Source: Phycisphaerae bacterium (GTDB lineage: Bacteria; Planctomycetota; Phycisphaerae; Sedimentisphaerales; Anaerohalosphaeraceae). From it: DNA of 47,542 nt. The translations under genes and the position numbers were made by a program. The notes below the pieces were generated by a model. It did no database searches. It was not told the origin of the DNA and saw only the letters and a program-made list of their open reading frames with translations. The stretch covers positions 1 through 47,542 of the forward strand of contig JAAYVQ010000289.1 in assembly GCA_012517095.1 (NCBI GenBank), read 5' to 3'. Positions 18,699-28,677 of this stretch are shown one piece after another; positions within the stretch are counted from its first letter, which is position 1, and each line of letters begins with the position of its first letter.

Positions 18699-19928
18699 AT
18701 GAAGGATTCCCTGTGGGGGTGGGTGTTTTTGGTCGTGGCGGTTTTCCCGGGGGGGTGCCGACCGCGTATCGTCGTGGAACCGACTCCTCAGATGGATATC
18801 GCCGAGTCGTTTCAGATTCGTGTATTGCTCTTTGACAAGATTAACGAGTGTATCGTGTCGTCGCCAAGCGGGTTTTCCGCCCAAGCAGCCGATGTCGGAA
18901 CCGACGCGACTTTTGGACCGGCCAGTTCCGAAGTCCGGATCGAATTTTTTGACGGTCGGATTCGCGCCGGTGGCAGTGTCCTGGGACGCCGCGTTGAAAT
19001 CCGACCCCGCGAACCCTTTATTTTGCAGATCAATGGTCAGGGATATCGCGGAAACCTGACGGTTCTGGTTTCGTCGGACGGCACCGGGCTGGATGTCATC
19101 AACACCCTACCTCTGGAACCGTATCTGGCGGGCGTGATCGGGGCCGAGATGCCCAGTTACTGGGAAACCGAAGCGCTGGCCGCTCAGACGATCGTATCGC
19201 GGACTTACAGTTTGTATATCAAGAGGCGATTCGGATCCGAACGCGCATGGGATGTTCGAAAAACGCAGGCCAATCAGATGTACCGAGGATTGTCCGCGGA
19301 AACCGCGACCATCTGGGAATCCATTCGGGCCACGCAAGGCAAAGTTTTGGTCGTCCCGAATTCCGCCGGGGGCGAGGATCTGTTAGCGGCCTATTTTTCC
19401 TCAACTTGCGCGGGACATACGGAAAACAGTCAAGGCGTTTTCGGCGACCGTTCGACGGCGCTGGAAGGCGTGGCCTGCTCGTACTGTGCCACCGTCAGTC
19501 GCCGTAGCTTTCTGTCCTGGCCGAAAGTGAGTGTCCCGGTCGAACTGGTGACTCAGCGACTCACAGAGCGGTATCCTTCGCTATCGGAATTGCAGGGGAT
19601 CGCCTCGATCGAGCCCATTCGCATCAGCGAGTACGACGGATTACAACGCGTGACACAGGTTCGCCTGATCGGCGTCAATGGCAAGACCGACACCCTTCGG
19701 GCCGAAGATTTGCGGCTGGCGATCGATCCGTCGGGCAGGAAAATCAAGAGCGCGTGTTTTGTCATTCGCCGGGAGAAGAACGCGTTTGTTTTCGATCAGG
19801 GCAAAGGATTTGGACACGGGGTGGGCCTGTGCCAATACGGAGCCGAAGGGATGGCCCGAGAGGGCTTTTCCTGCGAATCGATTCTCCAATTCTACTTTCC
19901 GGGATCGCGGTTACGCAAGTTGTACTGA
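18699..19928 (+). CDS. SpoIID/LytB-domain lipoprotein
   Basis: MKDSLWGWVFLVVAVFPGGC lipobox; 'LPLEPYLAGVIGAEMPSYWETEALAAQTIVSRTYSLY', 'YFSSTCAGHTENSQGVFG', 'GHGVGLCQYGAEGMA'. Confidence 0.9.
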   Translation: MKDSLWGWVFLVVAVFPGGCRPRIVVEPTPQMDIAESFQIRVLLFDKINECIVSSPSGFSAQAADVGTDATFGPASSEVRIEFFDGRIRAGGSVLGRRVEIRPREPFILQINGQGYRGNLTVLVSSDGTGLDVINTLPLEPYLAGVIGAEMPSYWETEALAAQTIVSRTYSLYIKRRFGSERAWDVRKTQANQMYRGLSAETATIWESIRATQGKVLVVPNSAGGEDLLAAYFSSTCAGHTENSQGVFGDRSTALEGVACSYCATVSRRSFLSWPKVSVPVELVTQRLTERYPSLSELQGIASIEPIRISEYDGLQRVTQVRLIGVNGKTDTLRAEDLRLAIDPSGRKIKSACFVIRREKNAFVFDQGKGFGHGVGLCQYGAEGMAREGFSCESILQFYFPGSRLRKLY

Positions 19929-19938
19929 ATTGAATGCG

Positions 19939-21099
19939 ATGACACACGGATTTGACATTCTGGTCCACAATCCCAATAACGGCGCCCGTCGAGGTCTCCT
20001 TGCGACGGCTCACGGCACGGTGGATACCCCGGCATTCATGCCGGTAGGAACCCGCGGTTCGATCAAGGGTCTGACCCCCGAACAAGTCGAGCAGACCGGC
20101 ACGCAGATCATTCTCGGCAACACCTATCACCTTCTGCTTCGGCCGGGGGTCGAGGTGGTCGAGCGGCTTGGCGGTCTGCACGCCCTGATGGGTTGGAATG
20201 GGCCCATTCTGACCGACAGCGGGGGTTTCCAGGTGTTTTCCCTGAGTCAGCTCACCCGGATCGGTGATGATGGCGTCGAGTTTGCCAGCCACATCGACGG
20301 GGCAAGGGTGGTTCTCGATGCCGAGATCGCCACGAAGGTTCAGAATCGTCTCGGCGCCGACATCATCATGTGTTTTGACGAGTGCCCTCCGTATCCATGC
20401 GAATCGGAGCGACTGGAACGGGCCGTGGAACGGACGATCCGCTGGGCGAAGAGATGTCAGGAAGTCCATTCCAACTCCCGGCAGAAGCTCTTTGCGATCG
20501 TACAGGGGGGGGTGGATTCCGATTTGCGGCGGAGATGCGCCGAGTCATTGGTGACCATGGATTTTCCGGGATATGCGATTGGCGGCTTGAGTGTCGGAGA
20601 GGGACATGATAAGATGATGCAAACCGTGGAAAGCACGGTTGATTATTTGCCGAAGGATCGGCCGCGGTACCTGATGGGCGTCGGAATGCCGGCGGATATC
20701 GTGGCGGCCGTGCGGGCCGGGATCGACATGTTCGATTGCGTCCTGCCGACCCGGAATGGGCGTAACGCGTACGCATTTACGACGACCGGACCGCTTCGGT
20801 TGCGGAATGCGGCGCATGGTTCCGATTCCGGACCGCTCGAAGAGGGTTGCTCCTGCGTGGCGTGCCGACGATTCAGCCGCGGAGCGATCCGTCATTTTTT
20901 TCAGGTCGGCGAGATGCTCGGACCGATCTTGTTATCGCTGCATAATATCGCGTATTATCAGCGATTGATGGCCGAGATTCGCCGAAGGATCGAGGACGCC
21001 AGTTTTACGGCCTGGGCAGAAGGACAGATTCGGCTGTGGAAATCATGGACGATCTCCGATTCGAATGAACCGGAGACGCAAACGCCCCGGCACGAATGA
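19939..21099 (+). CDS. tgt: Queuine tRNA-ribosyltransferase
   Basis: 'TPAFMPVGTRGSIKGLTPEQVEQTGTQIILGNTYHL', 'LTDSGGFQVFSL', 'FDCVLPTRNGRNA'. In-frame ORF extension to 19678 overlaps the SpoIID gene; ATG 19939 is the likely start. Confidence 0.97.
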   Translation: MTHGFDILVHNPNNGARRGLLATAHGTVDTPAFMPVGTRGSIKGLTPEQVEQTGTQIILGNTYHLLLRPGVEVVERLGGLHALMGWNGPILTDSGGFQVFSLSQLTRIGDDGVEFASHIDGARVVLDAEIATKVQNRLGADIIMCFDECPPYPCESERLERAVERTIRWAKRCQEVHSNSRQKLFAIVQGGVDSDLRRRCAESLVTMDFPGYAIGGLSVGEGHDKMMQTVESTVDYLPKDRPRYLMGVGMPADIVAAVRAGIDMFDCVLPTRNGRNAYAFTTTGPLRLRNAAHGSDSGPLEEGCSCVACRRFSRGAIRHFFQVGEMLGPILLSLHNIAYYQRLMAEIRRRIEDASFTAWAEGQIRLWKSWTISDSNEPETQTPRHE

Positions 21100-21131
21100 A
21101 TGGATAAACCTTAATGCAAAGGGATAGTTGA

Positions 21132-21557
21132 ATGAATTTTGATTTGTGGATAGCAGCCGGGTTATCGGCGGCCGGCGATGAACAGCAAGGCACCGTTATC
21201 ACCAGTGACCCGGCCGAGACCGGACAAACGACGGTGACCGATTCCAAACCCGGAACGGCGGATCCGGCAAACAAACCGGCCCCCCCGCCGCCGTGGCTCC
21301 AGTGGTCCATGTGGATCCTGATCTTCATGGCGATGTATCTGTTGTTGTTCAGTCCTCGTCGCCGCCAGAAGCAACAGGAAAAGATGATCAAGGCCCTCCA
21401 GAAGAACGACCGGGTTCGAACGGTCGGCGGGATTCTCGGCACGGTGGTCGAGGTCCGCGAAAACGAGATCGTTCTGAAAGTGGACGAATCCACCAATACC
21501 AAGATCCGCGTGGTTCCCGGGGCAATCAGCAAGCTGGCCTCGGAAGACAAGAATTAA
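21132..21557 (+). CDS. yajC: Preprotein translocase subunit YajC
   Basis: Single TM followed by 'RRRQKQQEKMIKALQKNDRVRTVGGILGTVVEVRENEIVLKVDESTNTKIRVV'; sits between tgt and secDF. Confidence 0.92.
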   Translation: MNFDLWIAAGLSAAGDEQQGTVITSDPAETGQTTVTDSKPGTADPANKPAPPPPWLQWSMWILIFMAMYLLLFSPRRRQKQQEKMIKALQKNDRVRTVGGILGTVVEVRENEIVLKVDESTNTKIRVVPGAISKLASEDKN

Positions 21558-21615
21558 AACGGCAACGATGAATTCGGTATGCCGGTCTGCGACTGACTTA
21601 GAATAGGATGGACTC

Positions 21616-24600
21616 ATGAAGAAACATGTGTGGAAGATCGCGTTGATCGCGTTTATTATCGTCTGGTCGATTGTTCAGCTTCGGCCTCACTGGGATCCCG
21701 AAAGCAAGTCGATCAAGCTGAACATCAAGCCCGGTCTGGACATCGCCGGCGGCACCAGTTTGATCTACGAAATCGACACCGCGGACCTGAAACCCGTCGA
21801 GGTCAAGGGTCTGGCTACGAACATGATTCCGATCCTGATGAAGCGAATCGACCCGGGCAATGTGGCCAATGTGATGATGCGACCGCAGGGCGACCGCCGG
21901 ATCGAGATCCAGCTTCCACTGGCCAGCGCCGATACGCTTAAACGGCGAAAGGCCTATGAGGAGGCCCTGGGCGAACTGGAAGTATTCAATATCAACCTGC
22001 TCCGAATCAAACGCGCCCTGGGAGACGAACCGGCAAAACGCGAGGAGTTTTTCGCGCAGGTCGCCGGAGGTTCGACCGAGCGAAAAGCGATCCTGGACGA
22101 ATTGGCCAGGACCTACGACGCTCGCCGCGAAAAACAAACCCAGCGAAACGCCGCAACTGCGAAGATGGCCGAACTGGTCACGGCGCTGGACGCAGCCAAA
22201 CTCCAAGGCAGCTATGTCAAGGCAATGGCTTCGGCCTGGTCGAATTACGACGACGCCAAAAAGGCCGAGGAACTCCGCAAACATGTCGAGCGAATCTGCA
22301 AGGAAGATCAGGAACTTTCGGCCGACGCCGCTAAGCTGGAAGAGGCCATTCAAAAGGGCGTCGATCTGATCGGGCAGTATCTGCAGAGTTATAAATCCTG
22401 GGCGGATGCGGTCAATGAGATCACAAAGCCGGTAACCGGACGGGACGATCAGTGGGAAGCGGCCGTAGCAAAACTGGGCGAATTGAACCTCAGCGTCGAA
22501 CAGGTGACGGCGATTCTGGATATGCCGGTCCGCAGCGTCGATCGCCGTGAAGCGCTGGCTAAAATCAAGGAAAGATTCGCCGACCGTAAGGACAAAATCG
22601 AGGCGGCCGAGAAGGCCTACGCCTCGTACAAGTCCGTCGGAGGCCGATTGGACGACCCGGAAGACCTCAAGCGGATGCTCAAAGGCGCCGGCGTTCTGGA
22701 ATTCCGAATCCTTCCGACCGAAGGCGACAGTACCGGCAAGACCAATCAAACGGAAATCGCGGGATATTTGGACGCTTTGAAATCCAAGGGCCCCAAGGCC
22801 GCCTCGGTCGGCGGTTATGCCTGGTGCGAAATCGAGAATATTAATGAATTCAAACAGGTCCCCGGCTGTATCGTCGGCCAGTTCGGAAGCAAGTTCTATG
22901 TCTTGTGCAGCAACAAATCCGGCGAGACGATGCTTCGCAGCCACAACAAACCCTGGAAGCTGACCGGTTCGCGACCTTCGACGGACGACATGGGCCGCCG
23001 CGCCATTGCTTTTTCATTTGACCCGATCGCGGCCAACCTGTTTTACGACCTCACAAAGAACAATCGAGGCCGACCCCTGGCGATCCTGCTGGATGGACTG
23101 GTCCTTTCGGCCCCGAACATCGAAGAGGCGATCGGTTCCAGCGGTATCATCCGCGGAGAGTTCACGGACACGGAAGTCAAGGACATGGTCAACAAGCTCA
23201 ACGCCGGCTCGTTTCCGGCACGGCTGTCGGACATGCCGATTTCCGAAAAGACCATCGGCGCCACGATCGGCGCCGACAACCGCGACCGCAGTATCCTGGC
23301 TGGGATCATCGGACTGACTTGCACGGCCGTGTTCATGATCTTTTACTATCAGCTCGGCGGGATCATCGCGGTGATCGCCCTGGCGCTGAACTTCCTGTTC
23401 ATTCTGTCAACGATGGCCATGTCACGATCCACTTTTACACTCTCGGGTATCGCGGGTTTGCTGCTGACGGTGGGCATGAGCGTGGACGCCAATGTGCTGA
23501 TCTTCGAACGCATTCGCGAAGAACAGGAACGCGGATCGACCGTTCGCATGGCCATCGCCAACGGATACAGCCGGGCATTCTGGACGATCTTCGACTCGAA
23601 CCTGACGACCTTCTTCTCGGGTTTGATCCTGTACATGGTCGCCTCCGAAGAGCTGAAGGGTTTTGCCATCGTGTTGATGATCGGTTTGGCCTGGAGCATG
23701 TTTACAGCCCTGTTTGTCACGCGAGTCATTCTCGATGTCCTGCTGGATACTCGTATACTTCGCAGCCATCTGAGGATGTTCAAGGCGTTCAGCAAGCCGA
23801 CGATCAACTGGATGGCAATGCGTCCGGCGTTCTTTCTTTTTTCGGCGGCTTGTATCATCGCCGGGATAACGGTGTTTATTCTTCGTGACGACACCAAGAA
23901 TAACAAATACGACATCGAATTTACCGGCGGTACCAGCGTTCAGATCGACTTGAAACCCGGTACCGCATACGACCGGGCCAAGGTTGAAACGGCGATCCAG
24001 ACCATCGGGGAAAAGATGGGAAACAAGGCATTGGCATCGGTAAGCGTGTATCAAATCGGCGATACGGGTTTGCAGTATGAAATCACGACGACGGCCACCA
24101 ACCGGACCAGCGCCACGATCACCTTCCCGGCGTCGGCCCCCCCGCAGACCCTGGAGAGTATTCGATCGGCGATTGAAACAGCCACGGCGGATACCGCGGA
24201 TCGTTTGTACGGCCTGCAGATTGAGTCCACGGACAACAAGACCTTTATGATCTCGACCGGGCAGGTCAATGAAGCGATGCTTAAGCGAGTGCTGGTTGCG
24301 GCATTCGGTCGTCCCATGGCCACGCTGACCCTGACCGACGGCGGCAATCATACTCATGCCAGCATCGAGGAGACCATCACCAAGGCGCTGGAAACCGACA
24401 AGGAACAGAAAGAACAATTGGATGGTTTGCAGGTCACGGGCAGCAATCCGAACTTTGTCGTATCGGTCAATCCGGGATCCGACGCTCTGCTCAAACAGGT
24501 TCTTGAAAAGACCTTCGGCCAGCAGGTCACCAAGATCGTCGAACCGGCGGTGGTTTCCGAGCCGGTCGTCGATCCCATCGTGACCAACGCCATCCGACAG

Positions 24601-25578
24601 GCCTTCAAGGACGACCTGGCTCAGCGAGAGGACATCGGCCTGACGATGGCCGCCCCCGTCAAGATCGGAGATCAGGAAGTCGAACTGGCCGATTATATCG
24701 GCGGGGTTAAGATCGCATGCACGCTGGACAAGGCCTCGACCGGCGCCGAGATCGACCGCCGGATCAAGGATATCCGACTGAAACAGGACACCCAGCATAT
24801 CGCCTGGTATCCGTTTACGCTGTTCAAGAGCGACCTGACACCGCTGGCCCCGACCGATTCGGTGAAGGAATTTATCTTCGTCAGTTCGCTGCCGGAGGCG
24901 GGATATCGCGAGATTTCCGAGAGTGACTGGATGCGATTTGTGGAAAACGAACAGGCCCGGCTGAATCGATCGGCGCAACTTGAGACCAGCTTGGCTCGGA
25001 TCACGCAGATCGACCCGTCAATCGGGCGCGAGTCGGTGATGCGGGCATGGGTGGCCATCGTGCTGATGCTGATCGCCATTCTGTTCTACATCTGGGTGCG
25101 GTTCGGAACGGCGATGTTCGGCGCCGCGTCGGTGATCGCGATGATCCACGATGTATTGTTTACGCTGGGCGCGCTGGTATCCTGCGTGTACCTGGCCAAC
25201 ACGGTTTTGGGACGGGCGCTGCTGGTCCAGGACTTCAAGATCAACCTGCAGGCAATCGCGGCGTTTCTGACGGTGCTCGGTTATTCGCTGAACGACAAGA
25301 TCGTCGTGTTCGACCGGATTCGCGAAAACCGCGGACGCCTGAGCTCGGTGACGCCGTTTATGCTCAACGACAGCATTAACCAAACGCTGTCGCGAACATT
25401 GTTAACGGGCGTGACGACACTAACGGTGATCCTGGTGATGTACCTGTGGGGCGGCGTGGGTCTTCGCGGCTTCAATTTCATTATGTTCATCGGAATCATC
25501 ATTGGAACCTATTCGTCGATCGCGATTGCATCGCCATTGCTGCTAATCGGGCAACGCAAGGCGGAACTGAAACGCTAA
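21616..25578 (+). CDS. secDF: SecDF fusion protein-export subunit with large insertions
   Basis: SecD 'GLDIAGGTSLIYEI...GLLLTVGMSVDANVLIFERIREE' and SecF 'YDIEFTGGTSVQIDL...AAFLTVLGYSLNDKIVVFDRIREN' in one 1320-aa ORF. Confidence 0.95.
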   Translation: MKKHVWKIALIAFIIVWSIVQLRPHWDPESKSIKLNIKPGLDIAGGTSLIYEIDTADLKPVEVKGLATNMIPILMKRIDPGNVANVMMRPQGDRRIEIQLPLASADTLKRRKAYEEALGELEVFNINLLRIKRALGDEPAKREEFFAQVAGGSTERKAILDELARTYDARREKQTQRNAATAKMAELVTALDAAKLQGSYVKAMASAWSNYDDAKKAEELRKHVERICKEDQELSADAAKLEEAIQKGVDLIGQYLQSYKSWADAVNEITKPVTGRDDQWEAAVAKLGELNLSVEQVTAILDMPVRSVDRREALAKIKERFADRKDKIEAAEKAYASYKSVGGRLDDPEDLKRMLKGAGVLEFRILPTEGDSTGKTNQTEIAGYLDALKSKGPKAASVGGYAWCEIENINEFKQVPGCIVGQFGSKFYVLCSNKSGETMLRSHNKPWKLTGSRPSTDDMGRRAIAFSFDPIAANLFYDLTKNNRGRPLAILLDGLVLSAPNIEEAIGSSGIIRGEFTDTEVKDMVNKLNAGSFPARLSDMPISEKTIGATIGADNRDRSILAGIIGLTCTAVFMIFYYQLGGIIAVIALALNFLFILSTMAMSRSTFTLSGIAGLLLTVGMSVDANVLIFERIREEQERGSTVRMAIANGYSRAFWTIFDSNLTTFFSGLILYMVASEELKGFAIVLMIGLAWSMFTALFVTRVILDVLLDTRILRSHLRMFKAFSKPTINWMAMRPAFFLFSAACIIAGITVFILRDDTKNNKYDIEFTGGTSVQIDLKPGTAYDRAKVETAIQTIGEKMGNKALASVSVYQIGDTGLQYEITTTATNRTSATITFPASAPPQTLESIRSAIETATADTADRLYGLQIESTDNKTFMISTGQVNEAMLKRVLVAAFGRPMATLTLTDGGNHTHASIEETITKALETDKEQKEQLDGLQVTGSNPNFVVSVNPGSDALLKQVLEKTFGQQVTKIVEPAVVSEPVVDPIVTNAIRQAFKDDLAQREDIGLTMAAPVKIGDQEVELADYIGGVKIACTLDKASTGAEIDRRIKDIRLKQDTQHIAWYPFTLFKSDLTPLAPTDSVKEFIFVSSLPEAGYREISESDWMRFVENEQARLNRSAQLETSLARITQIDPSIGRESVMRAWVAIVLMLIAILFYIWVRFGTAMFGAASVIAMIHDVLFTLGALVSCVYLANTVLGRALLVQDFKINLQAIAAFLTVLGYSLNDKIVVFDRIRENRGRLSSVTPFMLNDSINQTLSRTLLTGVTTLTVILVMYLWGGVGLRGFNFIMFIGIIIGTYSSIAIASPLLLIGQRKAELKR

Positions 25579-25611
25579 CGGCCGGGCGAAAAGCGGCCGC
25601 CGGAAACGGTC

Positions 25612-26148
25612 ATGCGACGGGATTTAAAGATCGGAATGCTGATCGGAGTCGGTGTGGTGATTTGCGCGACGGTGGCGTTGTCGATGTGGCCGGGCGCGTC
25701 GGTGGAAGAACGGATCCGCCGAAACATGATCGAGGGCGGTTCACCTTCCGGTTACGAACCGCCAAAGCCCATCGACGCCAGGCCGGGAAACCTTGTGATT
25801 CCGGAACGAAAACCGGGCGAAATAAGCGAGCCCATCATTCGGCCTTTTGCCGGCGAAACCAAGCCCAAACCCGTCGAGACGGGCATGAAGAGCGAACCCG
25901 GCGTTACGACCGAGACGGACAAGCCCAAGCCGGCCGAGATGATCCATGTGGTCGCGCAGGATGAGACGCTGTCGAGGATCTCGCTGCGATATTACGGCAC
26001 CAGCGGTCAGTGGCAGAAAATTCTGCAGGCCAACTCGTCGATTCTAAAGGATCCGACGAAGATCAAGCCGGGAATGAAACTGGTTATTCCAAATCCGACG
26101 ACGGGCGGTTCGGCGACGGACAAGAACAAGGCAATACCGAATCGATAA
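25612..26148 (+). CDS. LysM-domain protein with N-terminal TM/signal anchor
   Basis: C-terminal 'MIHVVAQDETLSRISLRYYGTSGQWQKILQANSSILKDPTKIKPGMKLVIP' LysM; N-terminal hydrophobic segment. Confidence 0.88.
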   Translation: MRRDLKIGMLIGVGVVICATVALSMWPGASVEERIRRNMIEGGSPSGYEPPKPIDARPGNLVIPERKPGEISEPIIRPFAGETKPKPVETGMKSEPGVTTETDKPKPAEMIHVVAQDETLSRISLRYYGTSGQWQKILQANSSILKDPTKIKPGMKLVIPNPTTGGSATDKNKAIPNR

Positions 26149-26183
26149 ACGATTACTGGACTTATCCATACAGGATTGATTTC

Positions 26184-27428
26184 ATGGCAAAATCCAAAGC
26201 GGAAAAAGTGGTCTTGGCCTACAGCGGCGGACTGGACACCAGCGTCATTCTGCCGTGGCTGAAGGAAACCTACGGATATCAGGTCGTGGCGTTCGCCGCG
26301 GAACTGGGGCAGGGCGACGAACTGTCGGGAATTCAGAAGAAGGCCCTGGCCACGGGGGCCGTCAAGTGCGTGGTGATGGATCTTCGGCGGGAGTTCGTGG
26401 AAGAGTACTTGTGGCCGATGCTCAAGTCCGGTGCGACATACGAATATGACTACCTGCTGGGTACCAGCATCGCCCGTCCGCTGATCGCGGAAAAGCAGGT
26501 GGCGGTCGCGCATGCCGAGGGGGCGACGGCGGTCTCGCACGGGGCGACGGGCAAGGGCAACGACCAGGTTCGATTCGAGCTGACCTATATGGCACTGGAT
26601 CCGACCCTGCGAATCATCGCGCCGTGGAAAGACCCGAGCTTCAAATTGACCAGCCGCGAGGCGGCGGTGGAATACGCCCGAGAGCGAAAGATCCCGATCA
26701 GCCAAAGCGTCAAGAAGATTTACTCGCGGGATCGTAATCTGTGGCATATCAGCCATGAGGGCGCGGATCTGGAAGATCCATGGAACGAGCCAAAAGACGA
26801 CTTGTTCGTCATCTCCAAACCCGTTTCCAAAACGCCGAACAAAGCCGAGTATGTTGAGGTTGGATTTGAGCAGGGCGTACCGGTCAAACTTAATGGCAAG
26901 GCCATCGACGGCGTACGATTGATCGAGACCCTCAACGCCATCGGCGGCAAGCACGGCGTAGGGCAATCCGATCTGGTGGAAAACCGGCTGGTGGGGATCA
27001 AATCTCGCGGGGTGTACGAAACTCCCGGCGGCACAATCCTGACGACGGGCCACAAACTTCTGGAGAGCTTGACGCTGGAGCGTGAAACGATGCACTTCAA
27101 ACAGCAAATTGCGCTCAAATACGCGGAGATGGTATATTACGGCCAGTGGTTCAGTCCCCTGCGGACGGCGCTGGACGCTTTCATCAACGCGACCCAGCGA
27201 TTTGTTAACGGCACGGTACGGATGAAGCTGTTCAAGGGTCGTTGCACCCCGGCGGGCGTTACAAGCCCCAAGAGTCTGTATCGGGCGGATCTGGCCAGCT
27301 TCAAGATGGGAGCCGAATACAACCCGACCGACGCGACGGGTTTCATTCGGCTATTCGGCCTTCCGATGAAGGTCACCGGCATTGTCCAGGGACCGTGGGG
27401 ACGACCGTCGGGAAAACGCGGCCGCTAA
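26184..27428 (+). CDS. argG: Argininosuccinate synthase
   Basis: 'KVVLAYSGGLDTSVILPWLKETYGYQVVAFAAELGQGDE', 'GATGKGNDQVRFELTY', 'KSRGVYETPGGTIL'. ATG 26184 preferred over the ORF-track start. Confidence 0.97.
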   Translation: MAKSKAEKVVLAYSGGLDTSVILPWLKETYGYQVVAFAAELGQGDELSGIQKKALATGAVKCVVMDLRREFVEEYLWPMLKSGATYEYDYLLGTSIARPLIAEKQVAVAHAEGATAVSHGATGKGNDQVRFELTYMALDPTLRIIAPWKDPSFKLTSREAAVEYARERKIPISQSVKKIYSRDRNLWHISHEGADLEDPWNEPKDDLFVISKPVSKTPNKAEYVEVGFEQGVPVKLNGKAIDGVRLIETLNAIGGKHGVGQSDLVENRLVGIKSRGVYETPGGTILTTGHKLLESLTLERETMHFKQQIALKYAEMVYYGQWFSPLRTALDAFINATQRFVNGTVRMKLFKGRCTPAGVTSPKSLYRADLASFKMGAEYNPTDATGFIRLFGLPMKVTGIVQGPWGRPSGKRGR

Positions 27429-27451
27429 GCGGCCCGGATCGGATCCGGAAC

Positions 27452-28660
27452 ATGGTATTACCCGAATGGATTTGGTTGTTTTTCGTATTCGCTTTCGGCG
27501 CGTGCGTCGGAAGTTTTCTGAATGTCGTAATCTGGCGGCTGCCGCGGGACAAGTCCCTCGTTCGTCCTCCATCGGCCTGCCCGGGCTGTGGAAAAGCGAT
27601 TCTCTGGCACGACAATATCCCGATTCTGTCCTGGCTGCTTCTTCGCGGCCGGTGCCGCAACTGCGGAATGGGGATTTCCATCCGATATCCGGTGATTGAA
27701 CTCATCACGGCACTGCTGTTTCTGGGTTTGTATATTCTGTATTTTGATGTCGATATCCGGGGACTTGGCAGGGGCGAAGGGTACGGTTTGTCGGGATTTC
27801 TGGAGGGGGGATGGCTGTGGTTCGCCTGCCACATTCTGCTGCTTTCGGCGTTGCTGGCGGCCAGCGCGATCGATCTTGAACTGTGGGTGATACCGCTTCA
27901 CCTGTGCTGGTTCGTAACCGGAATGGGGGTATTCGGTTCGGCGGTAGCGCCGTGGATCATGGACACACAGATCGTAACCACTTTTCGACTGTTCCCCTCG
28001 GCGTCACCGGTTCTGGGGATCCTGGCACTGGGGAGCATGGGGGGTTTGGCTGCAGCCCTGGTTTTATTGAAAAAAGGGATCATCCAGCCCAGCTACCCGA
28101 ATTCGGAGGAATCTGTTCCCGAAACCGACGCGTCCGAAGTTCGACCGGACGCCCAGGACAACGATACCATTCCCCATCGGCGCGAGATTCTCAAAGAAAT
28201 CGTCTTTCTGTCGCCGATCTTTCTGGGAGGGCTACTGGCTCTGGCCGTCTATCGATTTGTCCCTGCTGCCGAACGGGAATGGAACGAGGTGATGGCCTGT
28301 CCGATGGCCGCAGGCCTGTTCGGAGGACTCTGGGGTTACCTGATTGGGTGCGGGGTGGTGTGGGCGACACGCATTCTCGGTACTCTGGCCTTCGGTCGTG
28401 AGGCAATGGGACTGGGCGATGTCCATCTGATGGGAGCCGCAGGAACGCTAATCGGAGCCGAGATGATCGTTGTGGCGTTTTTCGTCGCTCCATTTTTCGG
28501 GCTTGCATGGGCCGGTTATCAGTGGATATTTCGAAAAACTCGACAAATTCCCTATGGTCCCTTCTTGTCATTGGCCATAGCTCTGGTTATGATAGCACAT
28601 GATTGGTTCTGGAATTACTGGTTGCGGTTGTTTCGCGAACCGATGGGAATACAATTTTGA
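27452..28660 (+). CDS. pilD: Type IV prepilin peptidase (A24 family)
   Basis: 'GSFLNVVIWRLPRDKSLVRPPSACPGCGKAILWHDNIPILSWLLLRGRCRNC' with CxxC pairs; 'AIDLELWVIP' and 'AMGLGDVHLMGAAG' catalytic Asp contexts. Confidence 0.93.
   Translation: MVLPEWIWLFFVFAFGACVGSFLNVVIWRLPRDKSLVRPPSACPGCGKAILWHDNIPILSWLLLRGRCRNCGMGISIRYPVIELITALLFLGLYILYFDVDIRGLGRGEGYGLSGFLEGGWLWFACHILLLSALLAASAIDLELWVIPLHLCWFVTGMGVFGSAVAPWIMDTQIVTTFRLFPSASPVLGILALGSMGGLAAALVLLKKGIIQPSYPNSEESVPETDASEVRPDAQDNDTIPHRREILKEIVFLSPIFLGGLLALAVYRFVPAAEREWNEVMACPMAAGLFGGLWGYLIGCGVVWATRILGTLAFGREAMGLGDVHLMGAAGTLIGAEMIVVAFFVAPFFGLAWAGYQWIFRKTRQIPYGPFLSLAIALVMIAHDWFWNYWLRLFREPMGIQF
28565..28593 (+). promoter_or_regulatory. Promoter for the OmpA-like gene inside the 3' end of pilD (TTGTCA-17-TATGAT)
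   Basis: TTGTCA 28565-28570, 17-nt spacer, TATGAT 28588-28593. Confidence 0.5.
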
Positions 28661-28677
28661 CAATTTGGAGGTCGAAT

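Noticed and set aside
19678-19938. N-terminal extension of the tgt ORF
   Set aside because: Overlaps the 3' part of the SpoIID gene out of frame; canonical Tgt N-terminus begins at ATG 19939.
21598-22944. 448-aa minus-strand ORF opposite secDF
   Set aside because: Shadow ORF antisense to a confidently assigned SecD region; low-complexity composition and no recognisable domain.
23422-24978. 518-aa minus-strand ORF opposite secDF
   Set aside because: Antisense to conserved SecDF sequence; composition rich in R/G/H/Q typical of shadow ORFs in GC-rich DNA.
27242-27451. N-terminal extension of the prepilin peptidase ORF
   Set aside because: Overlaps the 3' end of argG; proper TM-containing N-terminus starts at ATG 27452.
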